The notes beneath the pieces were generated by a model. The model saw nothing but the letters and a program-made list of their open reading frames with translations. It had not been told where the DNA came from and did no database searches. Made by a program: the position numbers and the translations under genes. A stretch of 60,978 nucleotides of DNA from an uncultured Anaerovibrio sp. (GTDB taxonomy: Bacteria > Bacillota > Negativicutes > Selenomonadales > Selenomonadaceae). The first letter of the stretch is position 1, and every line of letters begins with the position of its first letter. The stretch lies in assembly GCA_934196075.1 (NCBI GenBank), contig CAKPVW010000007.1:1-60978 (forward strand). Direction: 5' to 3'. Below, in pieces: positions 47,886-56,729 of the stretch.

Positions 47886-47914
47886 TAATAAAACCCCTCA
47901 CAAGCAAGGGGTTA
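47886..47914 (-). terminator. Terminator of the tRNA cluster
   Basis: On the minus strand AACCCCTTG and GAGGGGTT pair around a short loop and are followed by TTATT. It lies between the last tRNA and the rpmG promoter. Confidence 0.7.
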
Positions 47915-47925
47915 AATCACATAGT

Positions 47926-48002
47926 TGGTGGCTGCGAAGAGATTTGAACTCCTGACACTCCGGGTATGAACCGAATGCTCTAGCCAACTGAGCTACGCAG
48001 CC
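47926..48002 (-). tRNA. tRNA-Met (CAT), elongator type
   Basis: A 77-base cloverleaf with encoded CCA. It starts GGCTGCG, paired to CGCAGCC, and the anticodon loop is TTCATAC. The G1-C72 pair excludes the initiator. A lysidine-modified Ile2 tRNA also reads CAT in the gene and cannot be fully excluded by eye. Confidence 0.9.
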
Positions 48003-48008
48003 ATATAA

Positions 48009-48084
<76 letters not shown>

Positions 48085-48087
48085 AAT

Positions 48088-48163
<76 letters not shown>

Positions 48164-48171
48164 ATGATAAA

Positions 48172-48256
48172 TGGTGGGCAGGGATGGATTCGAACCATCG
48201 TAGCCTACGGCGACGGATTTACAGTCCGTTCCCTTTAACCACTCGGGCACCTACCC
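48172..48256 (-). tRNA. tRNA-Tyr (GTA)
   Basis: An 85-base class II tRNA with a long variable arm and encoded CCA. The acceptor GGGTAGG pairs with CCTGCCC, and the anticodon loop CTGTAAA gives GTA. Confidence 0.95.
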
Positions 48257-48263
48257 ACATCAT

Positions 48264-48331
48264 CTGTCAGCTATACAGTGTGTAACCCGCTGACAGATAT
48301 ATACTATAGCAGTTTATCATCAAAGAGTCAA
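48264..48331 (-). promoter_or_regulatory. Promoter and leader hairpin of the tRNA cluster
   Basis: On the minus strand a -35 TTGACT (48326-48331), 17-base spacer and -10 TATAGT (48303-48308) precede a perfect 7-bp hairpin CTGTCAG/CTGACAG (48264-48297 overall) just upstream of tRNA-Tyr. Confidence 0.7.
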
Positions 48332-48352
48332 GCACTTTTTAAAAAAATATTA

Positions 48353-48766
48353 TTACTTTGTGTTAAGCAATCCTAATATGTCATTTCCTGAACTTGCTGC
48401 CATAGATGATGCCACAGCTTCAGCAGTTTCTATCTCTTCTGCTTTCCCGATGCCTTTTTCTACGACAGTGTCTAACAGCTTAGGGCTCTCCTCCTGAACT
48501 GCTGCATGTGTCTTGGTCTGAGAAACAATCTTGCCATCCTTCATCGTAGTGATAACCGTAGAACCATCTGACAAAATCCTCGTTACAGTAACTGTATCTT
48601 CATCACTAGCATCATCACTGCCTGCTCCTAGAGACGGGCTCTCGCCTTTCTTCATCTTCTCCAAAATCTGAGAAAACATTTCGCTGGTATCTGAGCTATT
48701 CTTTTTAGCTGTACCTGATACGCCAAAGCCAATACCCGTAGAAGCACCATCAATTCTTGTACTCAT
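48353..48766 (-). CDS. Hypothetical 137-residue protein
   Basis: I do not recognise this protein. It has no signal peptide or membrane segment. The N-terminus is Ser/Gly/Thr-rich, and an acidic segment (GSDDASDEDTVTV) is followed by a beta-like repeat RILSDGSTVITTMKDGKIVSQ (about residues 63-83). The end is Ala/Ser-rich. The composition resembles small soluble or secreted proteins of flagellar loci in related bacteria, and an orphan flgE lies 5 kb away, but that link is speculative. The ATG at 48766 follows AAAGGAG at nine bases. Confidence 0.7.
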   Translation of the reverse strand: MSTRIDGASTGIGFGVSGTAKKNSSDTSEMFSQILEKMKKGESPSLGAGSDDASDEDTVTVTRILSDGSTVITTMKDGKIVSQTKTHAAVQEESPKLLDTVVEKGIGKAEEIETAEAVASSMAASSGNDILGLLNTK

Positions 48767-48895
48767 ATCCAAAAGCTCCTTTCAAGCACGGCATACCATG
48801 CCGTCAAAACGCCTTTCATTCCTTTGATTACTGTTCGGCAAAATCCCTGCCACTATATCTATCGTCAAAATTTAAGATTTCTTAATATAGCAAAA

Positions 48896-48955
48896 ATCCC
48901 TGCTGACCTAAATATACCGTAAAGGGAGGAGGATATATCCAAAATCAACAGGGAG
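48896..48955 (-). terminator. Terminator of the sucrose operon
   Basis: On the minus strand TCCCTGTTGA pairs with TCAGCAGGGA (one mismatch), with an inner GGATATATCC hairpin, and is followed by TTTTTG. It lies just after the permease stop. Confidence 0.7.
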
Positions 48956-48972
48956 TTTTTAACATTATTTAA

Positions 48973-50241
48973 TTAGCTTTCCAATGGCTGGCCGCCTACA
49001 TCCTGATCATCCTTTTTCAGAATAGCAAAGGCATAGATGGTAGCTACCATAACAATACCGGAAATTACCAAGAAGGTGCTCTGATAGCCGATATCGTCAT
49101 GCAATGCCCCCAATGGGGTGGAGAAGATAATCTGGCCAACCTGAGCCGCAATCTGGAAGCCTACCATGTAGATGGTGGCAGACATACGGGTATCAAAATG
49201 TAAAGTGAAATAGCGGAAGATACCCAGAATAAACAAAGCAGTTTCTGGTGCATGGAGCAGCTTAACCAGAGCTACCCCCAAAGGATTAGTTACCAAACCA
49301 CAGCCGCCAATACGGATAATCATAATCAGACAGCCCAGCAGAATTACCTTGCGGACACCGATTTTCTTCATCACAACTGGCACCACACCCATCATCAGGA
49401 ACTCCAGGAATACCTGTACAGAGTTCAGAACACCATAAGCCTGCTGGCCTTCCTCTGGCGTAGCAAAGAACTGGGTAAAGAAGTGTGGGAACATCTGCTG
49501 ATCAAATACTGTGTAGAAAGTCCAGCTGATAATAATAAAGATAATGATTTTCCATACATCAAGAATCTTGAATACACCAATGATTTCAGCAAAAGAAGGA
49601 GATTTATTGTCCTTATCACTTTCAGTTTTGCTCTCATACTTATTGCGCACAGCATCATTCTTTTCTGGATGCACAAAGAGCAAAATCAAAAGCAATACCA
49701 AGGAAACAGCGGAACCAGTCCAGAATACCAGATATGGATTAATGGTGAAGAGGAAGCCGGCGCTCAATGCGGAGATAGCATAGCCAAAGGAGCCCCAGGC
49801 TCTAGCCTGACCATATTCAAAGCTATAACGACGGCTTAATCTTTCAGTCACTGCCTCAAATACCGGACAGGCAGCCAGATAAGCCACAGACAGATAAATA
49901 GCACCAATCATAGCACCTACGTAGAAATTAGCCTCCAGCATAGGCACATAAACCCAGGTAAAGAATGGTGCCAGCAGCACCTGACAGCCTACCTGAAAAT
50001 ACATCAAATATTTTTTCAGTCCCAGCTTATCCTGAATGGAGCCATAAACAAACATCAATACCAGAGCTACAGCAGAACCAAAGGAGTAAATAGTTCCTAT
50101 CTGGGAACCACTAAAGCCCTGAGTGCTGGTTAACCAAATCTGGAAAAATGACCACCAGATACCCCAGCCAGCAAAGAACAGCAGAATTTCTGCGGAACTT
50201 GCTCTATAAAAAGGATTGGCAAATGCCTTCAACTTATCCAT
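48973..50241 (-). CDS. MFS oligosaccharide:H+ symporter (LacY/CscB-like sucrose permease)
   Basis: This 422-residue protein has twelve predicted membrane segments of the LacY/RafB/CscB family. The N-terminal NPFYRASSAEILLFFAGWGIWWSFFQIWL is typical, and loops hold GSIQDKLGLKK and RYSFEYGQARAWGSFGYA. Its place 19 bases after the GH32 gene and next to a LacI repressor makes sucrose or a fructo-oligosaccharide the likely substrate. It would take up the sugar unphosphorylated, driven by protons. Confidence 0.9.
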   Translation of the reverse strand: MDKLKAFANPFYRASSAEILLFFAGWGIWWSFFQIWLTSTQGFSGSQIGTIYSFGSAVALVLMFVYGSIQDKLGLKKYLMYFQVGCQVLLAPFFTWVYVPMLEANFYVGAMIGAIYLSVAYLAACPVFEAVTERLSRRYSFEYGQARAWGSFGYAISALSAGFLFTINPYLVFWTGSAVSLVLLLILLFVHPEKNDAVRNKYESKTESDKDNKSPSFAEIIGVFKILDVWKIIIFIIISWTFYTVFDQQMFPHFFTQFFATPEEGQQAYGVLNSVQVFLEFLMMGVVPVVMKKIGVRKVILLGCLIMIIRIGGCGLVTNPLGVALVKLLHAPETALFILGIFRYFTLHFDTRMSATIYMVGFQIAAQVGQIIFSTPLGALHDDIGYQSTFLVISGIVMVATIYAFAILKKDDQDVGGQPLES

Positions 50242-50260
50242 AATTTTTTAACCCCTCATC

Positions 50261-51634
50261 TTAATATTTGTTAGTTTCCTCTTCCAGCTTGTAAACAACT
50301 GCTTGACAGCTATGACTCATTTCCACTGTCAGCGGTGCATCCCAGTAAATTCTCTCTGTAAATGTTCTTTCCCCTTCGTTTACAAAGATTTCAGCAGATG
50401 TCTTGTCCACAAAAATCTGCAATTTCAGCTTAGCCAAATCTGCCACTTGAGCGGCTCTTTCCCCATCCTTGGTATTGCGCTGAATAACCAAGCGACCGCC
50501 ATGGGTATCTGCCCCAATGGTAAGATTGTGTTCTCCATCGGTAATAGTCAGCAGATCACCATCTGCCCCCTCAAAGGACAGGTTCAGCTCTGCTGTTCTT
50601 GGCAGCTCATACTCATGGCCAGCCTCCATAACACCTGCTATAAGCTTAGCTGTTCTCAAGGCTTCCATTTCCTTAACAGGCTGCTGATAAATATGGCCAT
50701 CCTTAATATGCAGTTCTCTAGGAATGGTCAAAGCTCCAGCCCAGCCATCCTGCTTTTCATGCATATCAGAATCCCAGGCATTCATCCAAGCCACCATAAC
50801 TCTGCGGCCATCTGGAGTCAGCATGGTCTGAGTAGCATAGAAATCATGACCATTGTCGATTTCCACAAATTCACCTCTGGAGAGAACCTTATCCTCACCC
50901 AGCTGGCCCATAATATAACCAGTCTGGTTCAGATTGCGGAATCTATCTCCATCTGCCTCCAAGCCCTGTGGAGACATCAGCAGTACATCCTGGCCATCCA
51001 GATGGAAGAAATCAGGACACTCCCACATATATCCTTCTTCTTTTAGATTCTTGGCCTTGGACATTATAGATACCCGTTCCCAATTAATCAAATCCTTGGA
51101 GGCAAAGAGCAATGCCCGTCCCAGCTCGTCCTCTCCCTGACTGCCCAAAACCATGTAGAAGGTATCTTCCTCTTTCCAAACCTTTGGATCACGGAAATGC
51201 TTAGTATTATCTGCTGGCACTCTGAGAACTGGATTACCTTCATATTTGGTAAAATGTACCCCATCCTCGCTATAAGCCAAGTTCTGATTCTCATAGAAGG
51301 ACTCATTGTCATTTGGCTCAAAATAATGATGGCCGGTATAAATCAGCCACAGCTTGCCATCATGCTCAATGGCACTGCCAGAGAAGCAGCCGCTTTCCAT
51401 ATCCCCAGGAACCAAAGCTGTTGGTAAAGATTCCCAATGAATCATATCCTTGCTGCGAGCGTGTCCCCAATGCATAGGTCCCCACTCTGCGGCATATGGA
51501 TAATACTGATAAAACATATGATAATAACCCTTGAAATAGGAAAAACCATTTGGATCATTAATCCAACCACTTTTTGGCATCAAATGATAGCCCAAACGAT
51601 ACCGCTGATTTGTTACCTGCATTTCTTCTTTCAC
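50261..51634 (-). CDS. GH32 sucrose hydrolase (invertase / sucrose-6-phosphate hydrolase family)
   Basis: This 457-residue enzyme has the five-bladed GH32 propeller with nucleophile Asp in SGWINDPNGF (about residue 25). The RDP motif follows in HFRDPKVW, and the acid/base Glu in MWECPDFF. A C-terminal beta sandwich follows (about residues 320-457). Since the neighbouring carrier is a proton symporter and not a PTS, it probably cleaves free sucrose. The frame is open further upstream, but GTG at 51634 follows GGGGG at seven bases and lies just downstream of the operator; the ATG at 51622 is an alternative. Confidence 0.93.
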   Translation of the reverse strand: MKEEMQVTNQRYRLGYHLMPKSGWINDPNGFSYFKGYYHMFYQYYPYAAEWGPMHWGHARSKDMIHWESLPTALVPGDMESGCFSGSAIEHDGKLWLIYTGHHYFEPNDNESFYENQNLAYSEDGVHFTKYEGNPVLRVPADNTKHFRDPKVWKEEDTFYMVLGSQGEDELGRALLFASKDLINWERVSIMSKAKNLKEEGYMWECPDFFHLDGQDVLLMSPQGLEADGDRFRNLNQTGYIMGQLGEDKVLSRGEFVEIDNGHDFYATQTMLTPDGRRVMVAWMNAWDSDMHEKQDGWAGALTIPRELHIKDGHIYQQPVKEMEALRTAKLIAGVMEAGHEYELPRTAELNLSFEGADGDLLTITDGEHNLTIGADTHGGRLVIQRNTKDGERAAQVADLAKLKLQIFVDKTSAEIFVNEGERTFTERIYWDAPLTVEMSHSCQAVVYKLEEETNKY

Positions 51635-51668
51635 CAAAATACCCCCATTTTTCTTCGCACTTATTGTC

Positions 51669-51682
51669 TCGAACCGGTTTGA
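51669..51682. promoter_or_regulatory. LacI-family operator for the sucrose operon
   Basis: TCGAACCGGTTTGA is a near-perfect palindrome with core AACCGGTT, the form bound by sucrose repressors of the LacI family. It covers the predicted transcription start of the GH32 gene, an ideal repression site. Confidence 0.75.
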
Positions 51683-51689
51683 TATTTCT

Positions 51690-51718
51690 ATAATAGCTAT
51701 AAAACAATAATTTGTCAA
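51690..51718 (-). promoter_or_regulatory. Promoter of the GH32-permease operon
   Basis: On the minus strand a -35 TTGACA (51713-51718), 17-base spacer and -10 TATTAT (51690-51695). Confidence 0.85.
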
Positions 51719-51762
51719 CAGTTTTTTGAGATTTGTATAAACGATTTTTTTACAATTGAAAA

Positions 51763-51787
51763 GCGAAACCTGTCTAGCAGGTCTCGC
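51763..51787 (-). terminator. Terminator overlapping the 3' end of the LacI gene
   Basis: On the minus strand GCGAGACCTG and CAGGTTTCGC pair around CTAGA and are followed by TTTT. The hairpin includes the last codons of the repressor gene. Confidence 0.75.
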
Positions 51788-52748
51788 CCCTCAAAAGCCT
51801 TGGCTGTAACACCCAAGGCAGATTATCTTTTGTACCTTTTACCTTGCTGACTACCTTCTGAGCTGCAATAGCTGCCAGCTTCTCAATAGGCTGTCTTACT
51901 GCTGTTATAGGTTGAATGCCCGTCTGAGTCATCCCTGTGCCATCATAGGCCACCATCTTTATGTCCTGGGGTATGCGATACCCCCTTTGAGCAGCCACCC
52001 GCATACAGCTGGCTATGGCCATATCGGAACCAAATATACCATCAATATCCCGATATTCCTTAAACAGTTTTTCTGCTGTCGCCAAAAAATCCTCATAGGT
52101 AAAAGCATTCCATTGCATTTCCAAAATATCCGTTGCCACACCGCCTTGTCTCATGGTTTCGTGAAACACCTTGTGGTAATCATTAGCAGGAGTGTGCACA
52201 CCCTGATAACCCTCAATGCCGATCACATGATGGCAATTGTGTTGCAAAAATGCCTCTGCTGCCAGCCGTCCACCTACACAATGGTCACAGTGAACAATAG
52301 GAATGTTGTCATTGAGATAACGGTCAAAGGCCACCACTGGCTCCTTTAGGCCCTCATAAATAGATACATCCAGAGAATGAGCACCCATTATAATGCCATC
52401 CATGGTTTGTCTTTTTAGCATCTCAATAAATTTTCGCTCTGAATTTTCCTTATATTTAGTACAGCAAAGCATCATCTTATAGCCTAAAGTATATAATTCC
52501 GTTTCCAGTGCCTCCGCCAGCTCTGAAAAAAATGGATGAGAAATTGATGGCACAATAACTCCAATAATATTTGTCCGCTGCAGTGACAAATTCCTAGCCA
52601 TTTCACTAGGAATATAATTCAGCTTTTTTACTGCTTTTTCTACTTTGAGACGGGTTTCCTCGGAAACATAGCCCTTTTTGTTCAGCACTAGAGATACTGT
52701 ACTAGGTGCTACCCCGGCTTCCTTTGCTACATCCTTTATTCTTGCCAT
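51774..52748 (-). CDS. LacI-family transcriptional repressor of sucrose use
   Basis: This 324-residue protein has the LacI headpiece MARIKDVAKEAGVAPSTVSLVLN with hinge helix (about residues 1-60) and a sugar-binding periplasmic-type domain. It probably represses the neighbouring GH32-permease operon through the AACCGGTT site and is released by sucrose or a derivative. The ATG at 52748 is chosen over an upstream frame because it begins the conserved headpiece and follows AAGGAAGAGGA. Confidence 0.9.
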   Translation of the reverse strand: MARIKDVAKEAGVAPSTVSLVLNKKGYVSEETRLKVEKAVKKLNYIPSEMARNLSLQRTNIIGVIVPSISHPFFSELAEALETELYTLGYKMMLCCTKYKENSERKFIEMLKRQTMDGIIMGAHSLDVSIYEGLKEPVVAFDRYLNDNIPIVHCDHCVGGRLAAEAFLQHNCHHVIGIEGYQGVHTPANDYHKVFHETMRQGGVATDILEMQWNAFTYEDFLATAEKLFKEYRDIDGIFGSDMAIASCMRVAAQRGYRIPQDIKMVAYDGTGMTQTGIQPITAVRQPIEKLAAIAAQKVVSKVKGTKDNLPWVLQPRLLRGETC

Positions 52749-52788
52749 ATCCTCTTCCTTCAAAATCTCCTTATGTCAAACCAAAACA

Positions 52789-53502
52789 TTATGCCTTGGC
52801 AATGAATTTTTTTACTTCATCCACACTGCGGTTCAATACCAATTCCTCTGGGAAGTCAATTTCTGTCAAAAATTTCTGGGCTTCCTCAAAACAGCCTACC
52901 CAGGATGGATCATGGGCATCGGAATCCACAATAATAGGTGCCTCGTACTGACGACACAAGGACAACATAGTGCGATAATTTTCTACACAGTTCCAACGAT
53001 ATTCCGGCTTCAAAAAGGAGCTGTTATTAACCTCCAAAGCCACATGATATTCCTTGGCGGCCTGCACCAATCTCTCATAATTCAGTGGCGTATGGTCATC
53101 ATCTGGGTGGGACACAAATTTGATACGGGGATGCTTCATACAGCTAATAAGATTATCTGTATTCTGCTCACGGCCTGCATCCTTGTAGCAACAGCTGTGA
53201 ATGCCCACAATGCCATAATCAATCTGATTGTTCAGAACTTTATCAGATATATCCAAGGTACCATCCTGCAAAACATTGATTTCACTGCCAAATAATAGCT
53301 CTACACCATAAAGCTTTTTGGGCACCAAATGCAAATTGCAATAATATACCTCTCCTACCGTGCCCGGCATAGAGGGAGAATGTTCTGTAATCCCCAACAG
53401 CTTCAATCCCTTTTCCGCTGCTCCCTGGGCCATTTCCCTAATGGTGCCATAAGCATGACCGCTGACAATAGTATGGGTGTGCATATCTAATTCCAAATTC
53501 AT
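52789..53502 (-). CDS. PHP-domain phosphatase/phosphoesterase family protein (YcdX-like)
   Basis: This 237-residue protein has the metal-binding motifs of PHP hydrolases: DMHTHTIVSGHA (about residues 6-17), GITEHSP, GIHSC, SHPDDDH and DSDAHDP. Relatives such as YcdX bind three metals and hydrolyse phosphoesters; the natural substrate is not known. It precedes the LacI gene by 40 bases and may be transcribed with it. Confidence 0.88.
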   Translation of the reverse strand: MNLELDMHTHTIVSGHAYGTIREMAQGAAEKGLKLLGITEHSPSMPGTVGEVYYCNLHLVPKKLYGVELLFGSEINVLQDGTLDISDKVLNNQIDYGIVGIHSCCYKDAGREQNTDNLISCMKHPRIKFVSHPDDDHTPLNYERLVQAAKEYHVALEVNNSSFLKPEYRWNCVENYRTMLSLCRQYEAPIIVDSDAHDPSWVGCFEEAQKFLTEIDFPEELVLNRSVDEVKKFIAKA

Positions 53503-53604
53503 TTTGAGGCCTCCGTAATTTTATCTCCATTTCAATCTCGTTTCTATTGTAGGCCAAACAATGAGAAAAAACAAGATTGTTCAACCTATTTGGGCATAAA
53601 AATA

Positions 53605-53640
53605 CTGCTGTACACCTAAAAAGGCATACAGCAGATTTTT
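53605..53640 (-). terminator. Terminator of flgE
   Basis: On the minus strand CTGCTGTATGCC pairs with GGTGTACAGCAG and is followed by TATTTTT, about 15 bases after the flgE stop. Confidence 0.82.
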
Positions 53641-53650
53641 ATTTTTTACA

Positions 53651-55072
53651 TTAACGCTTCATGTTAATCAAGGTTTCCAAAAGCTCATCGGAAACAGTAA
53701 TAATCTTGGAGTTGGACTGATAACCACGCTGGGTAACAATCATATCTGTCAGCTCACTGGCCATATCTACATTGGACATTTCCAAAGAGGATGGGGTTAC
53801 AGTGCAGCCCAAATCACTAATGGTGCCAATATTAGGAGTACCGGAGTTATTGGACTCAGTGTACAGGGAATTACCAGTTTTGGTAAGACCGGAAGCATTG
53901 TTAAACTGAGCAATAGCTACCTGAGCCTCCTGCACATTCAAGCCGTTGGTATAAGTACCGGTAATAACACCAGAGCTATCAATAGAGACAGACTTCAAGG
54001 TACCAGCTGCATTACCATCAGTAGTAGCAAAAGCAGTGCTACTGCCTGCATACTGGGTAACATCATCAAAGGTTAAATTTACAGTTTGGCCTGTGCCTGC
54101 ACCATTGGTTAGGGTTAATGTTGCAGAACCACTACCTGTTTTCAATCCACCATTTACATCAAACTGTAAGGTAGCATCATTCATACTTACGGTAGTAGTA
54201 GTCCCATCAGCTTCCTGAATTGTCTGTTGTTTGCTACCAGCAGGATCAAGAGATACTGTCCACTGATTACCTGTAGTGCTATTTACCGCAGTCTTTGTCA
54301 TGTAAATGGTGACATTATGAGCATTACCCAAGGAATCGTAAACTGTAGCAATCGTAGTCTTAGGCTTGCTATTGCCTTTCTTAAAGGCTCCCGAAGTTTC
54401 TGTAGTAGTAGTTCCATCACTCATCTTCAAAGTAATGGAAATAACATTATCCTTTCCAACCTCAGCCTCTGTTTTTGTGGTATCAGTAGTACCATCTTTT
54501 TTAGTAACAGTAATGGATTCGATTACCGGTTCTGCGGCATCGAGATTCTTGCTAAAGGTAGCAACCTTGGTAGCAGAAGCGGCCATGGTCTTACCTGCTG
54601 GAATACAAATTTCGCTTGGCTGACCATTGGTGCTAATAGTCTCTCCTGGAGTAGTGGCTGACCAACCTTGAACTCTAAGACCATCGCTATTCACATAATA
54701 GCCTTCTTTATCAAATTTGAAATTACCATTACGGGTATAGTAGCTGAGATTGCCGTCCTTGACAACAAAAAGACCATTGCCAGACAGGCACAAATCTGTA
54801 TTTACACCAGTGGACTGTACAGAACCATCGGTAAACAGGGTGTCAATCGAGGAGGTTGCAGAACCCAAGCCAATCTGCTTCGGGTTGGTACCACCACGAT
54901 TCTCTGTAGGTGCAGAAGCACCGCTGAGAGTCTGGCTCAGGGTATCACTAAAGGTTACTCGGCTGGATTTGAAGCCAGTAGTGTTAACATTGGAGATGTT
55001 GTTACCTACAACATCCATACGGGTCTGGTGATTTTTCAGTCCGGAAACACCAGAATACAATGAACGCATCAT
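53651..55072 (-). CDS. flgE: Flagellar hook protein FlgE
   Basis: This 473-residue protein forms the flagellar hook. The N-terminal rod-hook motif MMRSLYSGVSGLKNHQTRMDVVGNNISNVNTTGFKSSR and the C-terminal domain with SSLEMSNVDMASELTDMIVTQRGYQSNSKII are diagnostic. The central region is Thr/Ser/Gly-rich, as expected for the exposed hook surface. No other flagellar gene is next to it, so it is isolated from the main flagellar cluster. It has its own promoter, a long structured leader and a terminator. Confidence 0.95.
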   Translation of the reverse strand: MMRSLYSGVSGLKNHQTRMDVVGNNISNVNTTGFKSSRVTFSDTLSQTLSGASAPTENRGGTNPKQIGLGSATSSIDTLFTDGSVQSTGVNTDLCLSGNGLFVVKDGNLSYYTRNGNFKFDKEGYYVNSDGLRVQGWSATTPGETISTNGQPSEICIPAGKTMAASATKVATFSKNLDAAEPVIESITVTKKDGTTDTTKTEAEVGKDNVISITLKMSDGTTTTETSGAFKKGNSKPKTTIATVYDSLGNAHNVTIYMTKTAVNSTTGNQWTVSLDPAGSKQQTIQEADGTTTTVSMNDATLQFDVNGGLKTGSGSATLTLTNGAGTGQTVNLTFDDVTQYAGSSTAFATTDGNAAGTLKSVSIDSSGVITGTYTNGLNVQEAQVAIAQFNNASGLTKTGNSLYTESNNSGTPNIGTISDLGCTVTPSSLEMSNVDMASELTDMIVTQRGYQSNSKIITVSDELLETLINMKR

Positions 55073-55082
55073 AATAGATCAT

Positions 55083-55183
55083 TCTCCTTTGCGGAGACAG
55101 TGCTTTCGTCTTGTCAATTCCTGGCTTCCCGAAGGTCCGGCCGTCATATGCTTAGGGCAATATTCTGGAATTGCTACACTGTC
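55083..55183 (-). ncRNA. Structured leader RNA of flgE, candidate riboregulator
   Basis: Nested pairings enclose a branched core. The outer stem is CACTGTC/GACAGTG (55096-55102 with 55177-55183). The middle stem is CAATTCC/GGAATTG (55115-55121 with 55167-55173). Inner hairpins lie around GGCCGGACCTTCGGG. Adjacent to the start codon, TCTCC-GCAAA-GGAGA (55083-55097) hides the ribosome site and also competes for bases of the outer stem. That mutual exclusion is a switch-like design. I do not recognise a known riboswitch class. Confidence 0.5.
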
Positions 55184-55280
55184 CATAAATATTAGATTTT
55201 CAGTCGTAGTCGTCTGTCCTTTGCCTACATCCTCCTTCCATATCAAAGCACACTAAACAGACTCCTACATGATTAATACC

Positions 55281-55308
55281 ACTATATCACATTCATAGCT
55301 ATTGTGAA
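55281..55308 (-). promoter_or_regulatory. Predicted flgE promoter
   Basis: On the minus strand TTCACA (55303-55308), a 16-base spacer and TATAGT (55281-55286) give a sigma-A-like promoter about 200 bases before flgE. A flagellar sigma-28 site was not evident. Confidence 0.5.
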
Positions 55309-55371
55309 AAGTATTCTGCGAATTTTTTTAGATTTTCTGTCCATAGTCCCATGCAATTTGTTCTTAACCAT

Positions 55372-55405
55372 AAAAATACCGCCTACCGGTTAATAAGTAG
55401 GCGGT
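55372..55405 (-). terminator. Terminator of the helicase gene
   Basis: On the minus strand ACCGCCTAC and GTAGGCGGT form a 9-bp stem followed by ATTTTTA, about 12 bases after the stop. Confidence 0.85.
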
Positions 55406-55416
55406 TTATTTTTACT

Positions 55417-56727
55417 TTATCTTCTGCTGCGGCTGGCGTTTTTGGCTTTGTCTCTCAAGCGTCTGGAGCGATTGTTGCGGCCCTTATGCTCTGCACCCTT
55501 GCGGTTTGCATAACGGCTCTTGGCCTGCTTGGACTGCTCCTTTTCGGCAGCAGCCTTTTTGGCAGCCATTTCCCGCTCCCGCTTTTCCCTTTTAAGACGG
55601 GAAGCTAGACTACGAGAGGACACATCTTTCTGAATATGGTTCTTAATGCCGGCCTCAATACGCCGCAGCTGAGAATACTGGCGAGCATTAACAAAGGTAA
55701 TAGCTGTACCCTGCTGACCCGCTCTGCCTGTACGGCCAATACGATGAATATATTCCTCTGTATTGCGAGGCAAATCATAGTTAAAGACATGGGTTACCCC
55801 TTCAATATCCAGCCCTCTGGCTGCAATATCTGTAGTAACCAAAATCTGTAACTTGGCCTCCCGGAACTTCTTCAGGACATTGGTTCTTTGCAACTGGGAC
55901 AAATCCCCGTGCAGCTCATCAGCCAAATACCCACGGCGGGCCAAGGCCATAGCCACCTGGGAAACCCGGCTCTTGGTACCGCAAAATACCATAGCCAAAT
56001 ATGGATTCTGCTCGTTAATCAACTCACACAATTTGTCCAACTTGGAATCCTCAACAGTATCTACTATCCGCTGTTGAATATTATCCAAAGTAATATTCTC
56101 AGTCTTGATAATAACATGCTGAAAATCCGTCATATAGCGATGAGCCAAAGCCTTTACCTTGTCCGGCATAGTAGCAGAAAACAGCATAATCTGTCTGTCC
56201 CTGGCCATAGTGCCCAGAATCTGCTCCACGTCCTCCAAAAAGCCTCGACGCAGCATTTCATCTGCTTCATCCAGCACAATGCGATTGGTATTAGCAAAGG
56301 TAATGGTCTTGCGACGCATATGATCCAGAATACGCCCCGGGGTACCAATAATCACATGAGGCTCTCTCCCCAGCTTCTGCTTTTGGCGCTCAATATCCTG
56401 ACCGCCATAAATAGCCAGAGAACGAACTCCATTGGCCTTCCCCAACTGAGCTGCCACCTTGGCAATCTGCAAGGTCAGCTCTCTGGTAGGAGTAAGAATC
56501 AAGGTCTGAATATTGTCAGCCTGCACCTTGATTCTATCGTAGATAGGCAGAAGGAAGGCCAAAGTCTTACCTGTACCAGTCTGAGCCTGCACAATAGTAT
56601 CCTTGCCATTTCGCAGGGCAGGAATTGCCTCTGCCTGTACCGGAGTAGGCTCCTTGATGCCCATTTTCTCCAAACTCTGACACAAAGACTCAGATACACT
56701 TAAATCATAAAATGTTTTATTTGCCAT
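55417..56727 (-). CDS. DEAD-box RNA helicase (CshA-like)
   Basis: This 436-residue ATP-dependent RNA helicase has the Q motif region, AQTGTGKT (about residues 48-55), PTRELTLQI, TPGRILDH, the DEAD box in VLDEADEML, the SAT motif in FSATMPDKV and HRIGRTGRAG. A basic Lys/Arg-rich tail (about residues 375-436) probably binds RNA. Such enzymes act in ribosome assembly and mRNA decay. It starts two bases after the ABC-F stop, so the two form an operon. Confidence 0.95.
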   Translation of the reverse strand: MANKTFYDLSVSESLCQSLEKMGIKEPTPVQAEAIPALRNGKDTIVQAQTGTGKTLAFLLPIYDRIKVQADNIQTLILTPTRELTLQIAKVAAQLGKANGVRSLAIYGGQDIERQKQKLGREPHVIIGTPGRILDHMRRKTITFANTNRIVLDEADEMLRRGFLEDVEQILGTMARDRQIMLFSATMPDKVKALAHRYMTDFQHVIIKTENITLDNIQQRIVDTVEDSKLDKLCELINEQNPYLAMVFCGTKSRVSQVAMALARRGYLADELHGDLSQLQRTNVLKKFREAKLQILVTTDIAARGLDIEGVTHVFNYDLPRNTEEYIHRIGRTGRAGQQGTAITFVNARQYSQLRRIEAGIKNHIQKDVSSRSLASRLKREKREREMAAKKAAAEKEQSKQAKSRYANRKGAEHKGRNNRSRRLRDKAKNASRSRR

Positions 56728-56729
56728 TT

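Noticed and set aside
55083..55183. Known c-di-GMP type I or II riboswitch before flgE
   Set aside because: The conserved GCAAA/GNRA-receptor pattern of type I and the core of type II are not present, so it is reported only as an unassigned structured leader.
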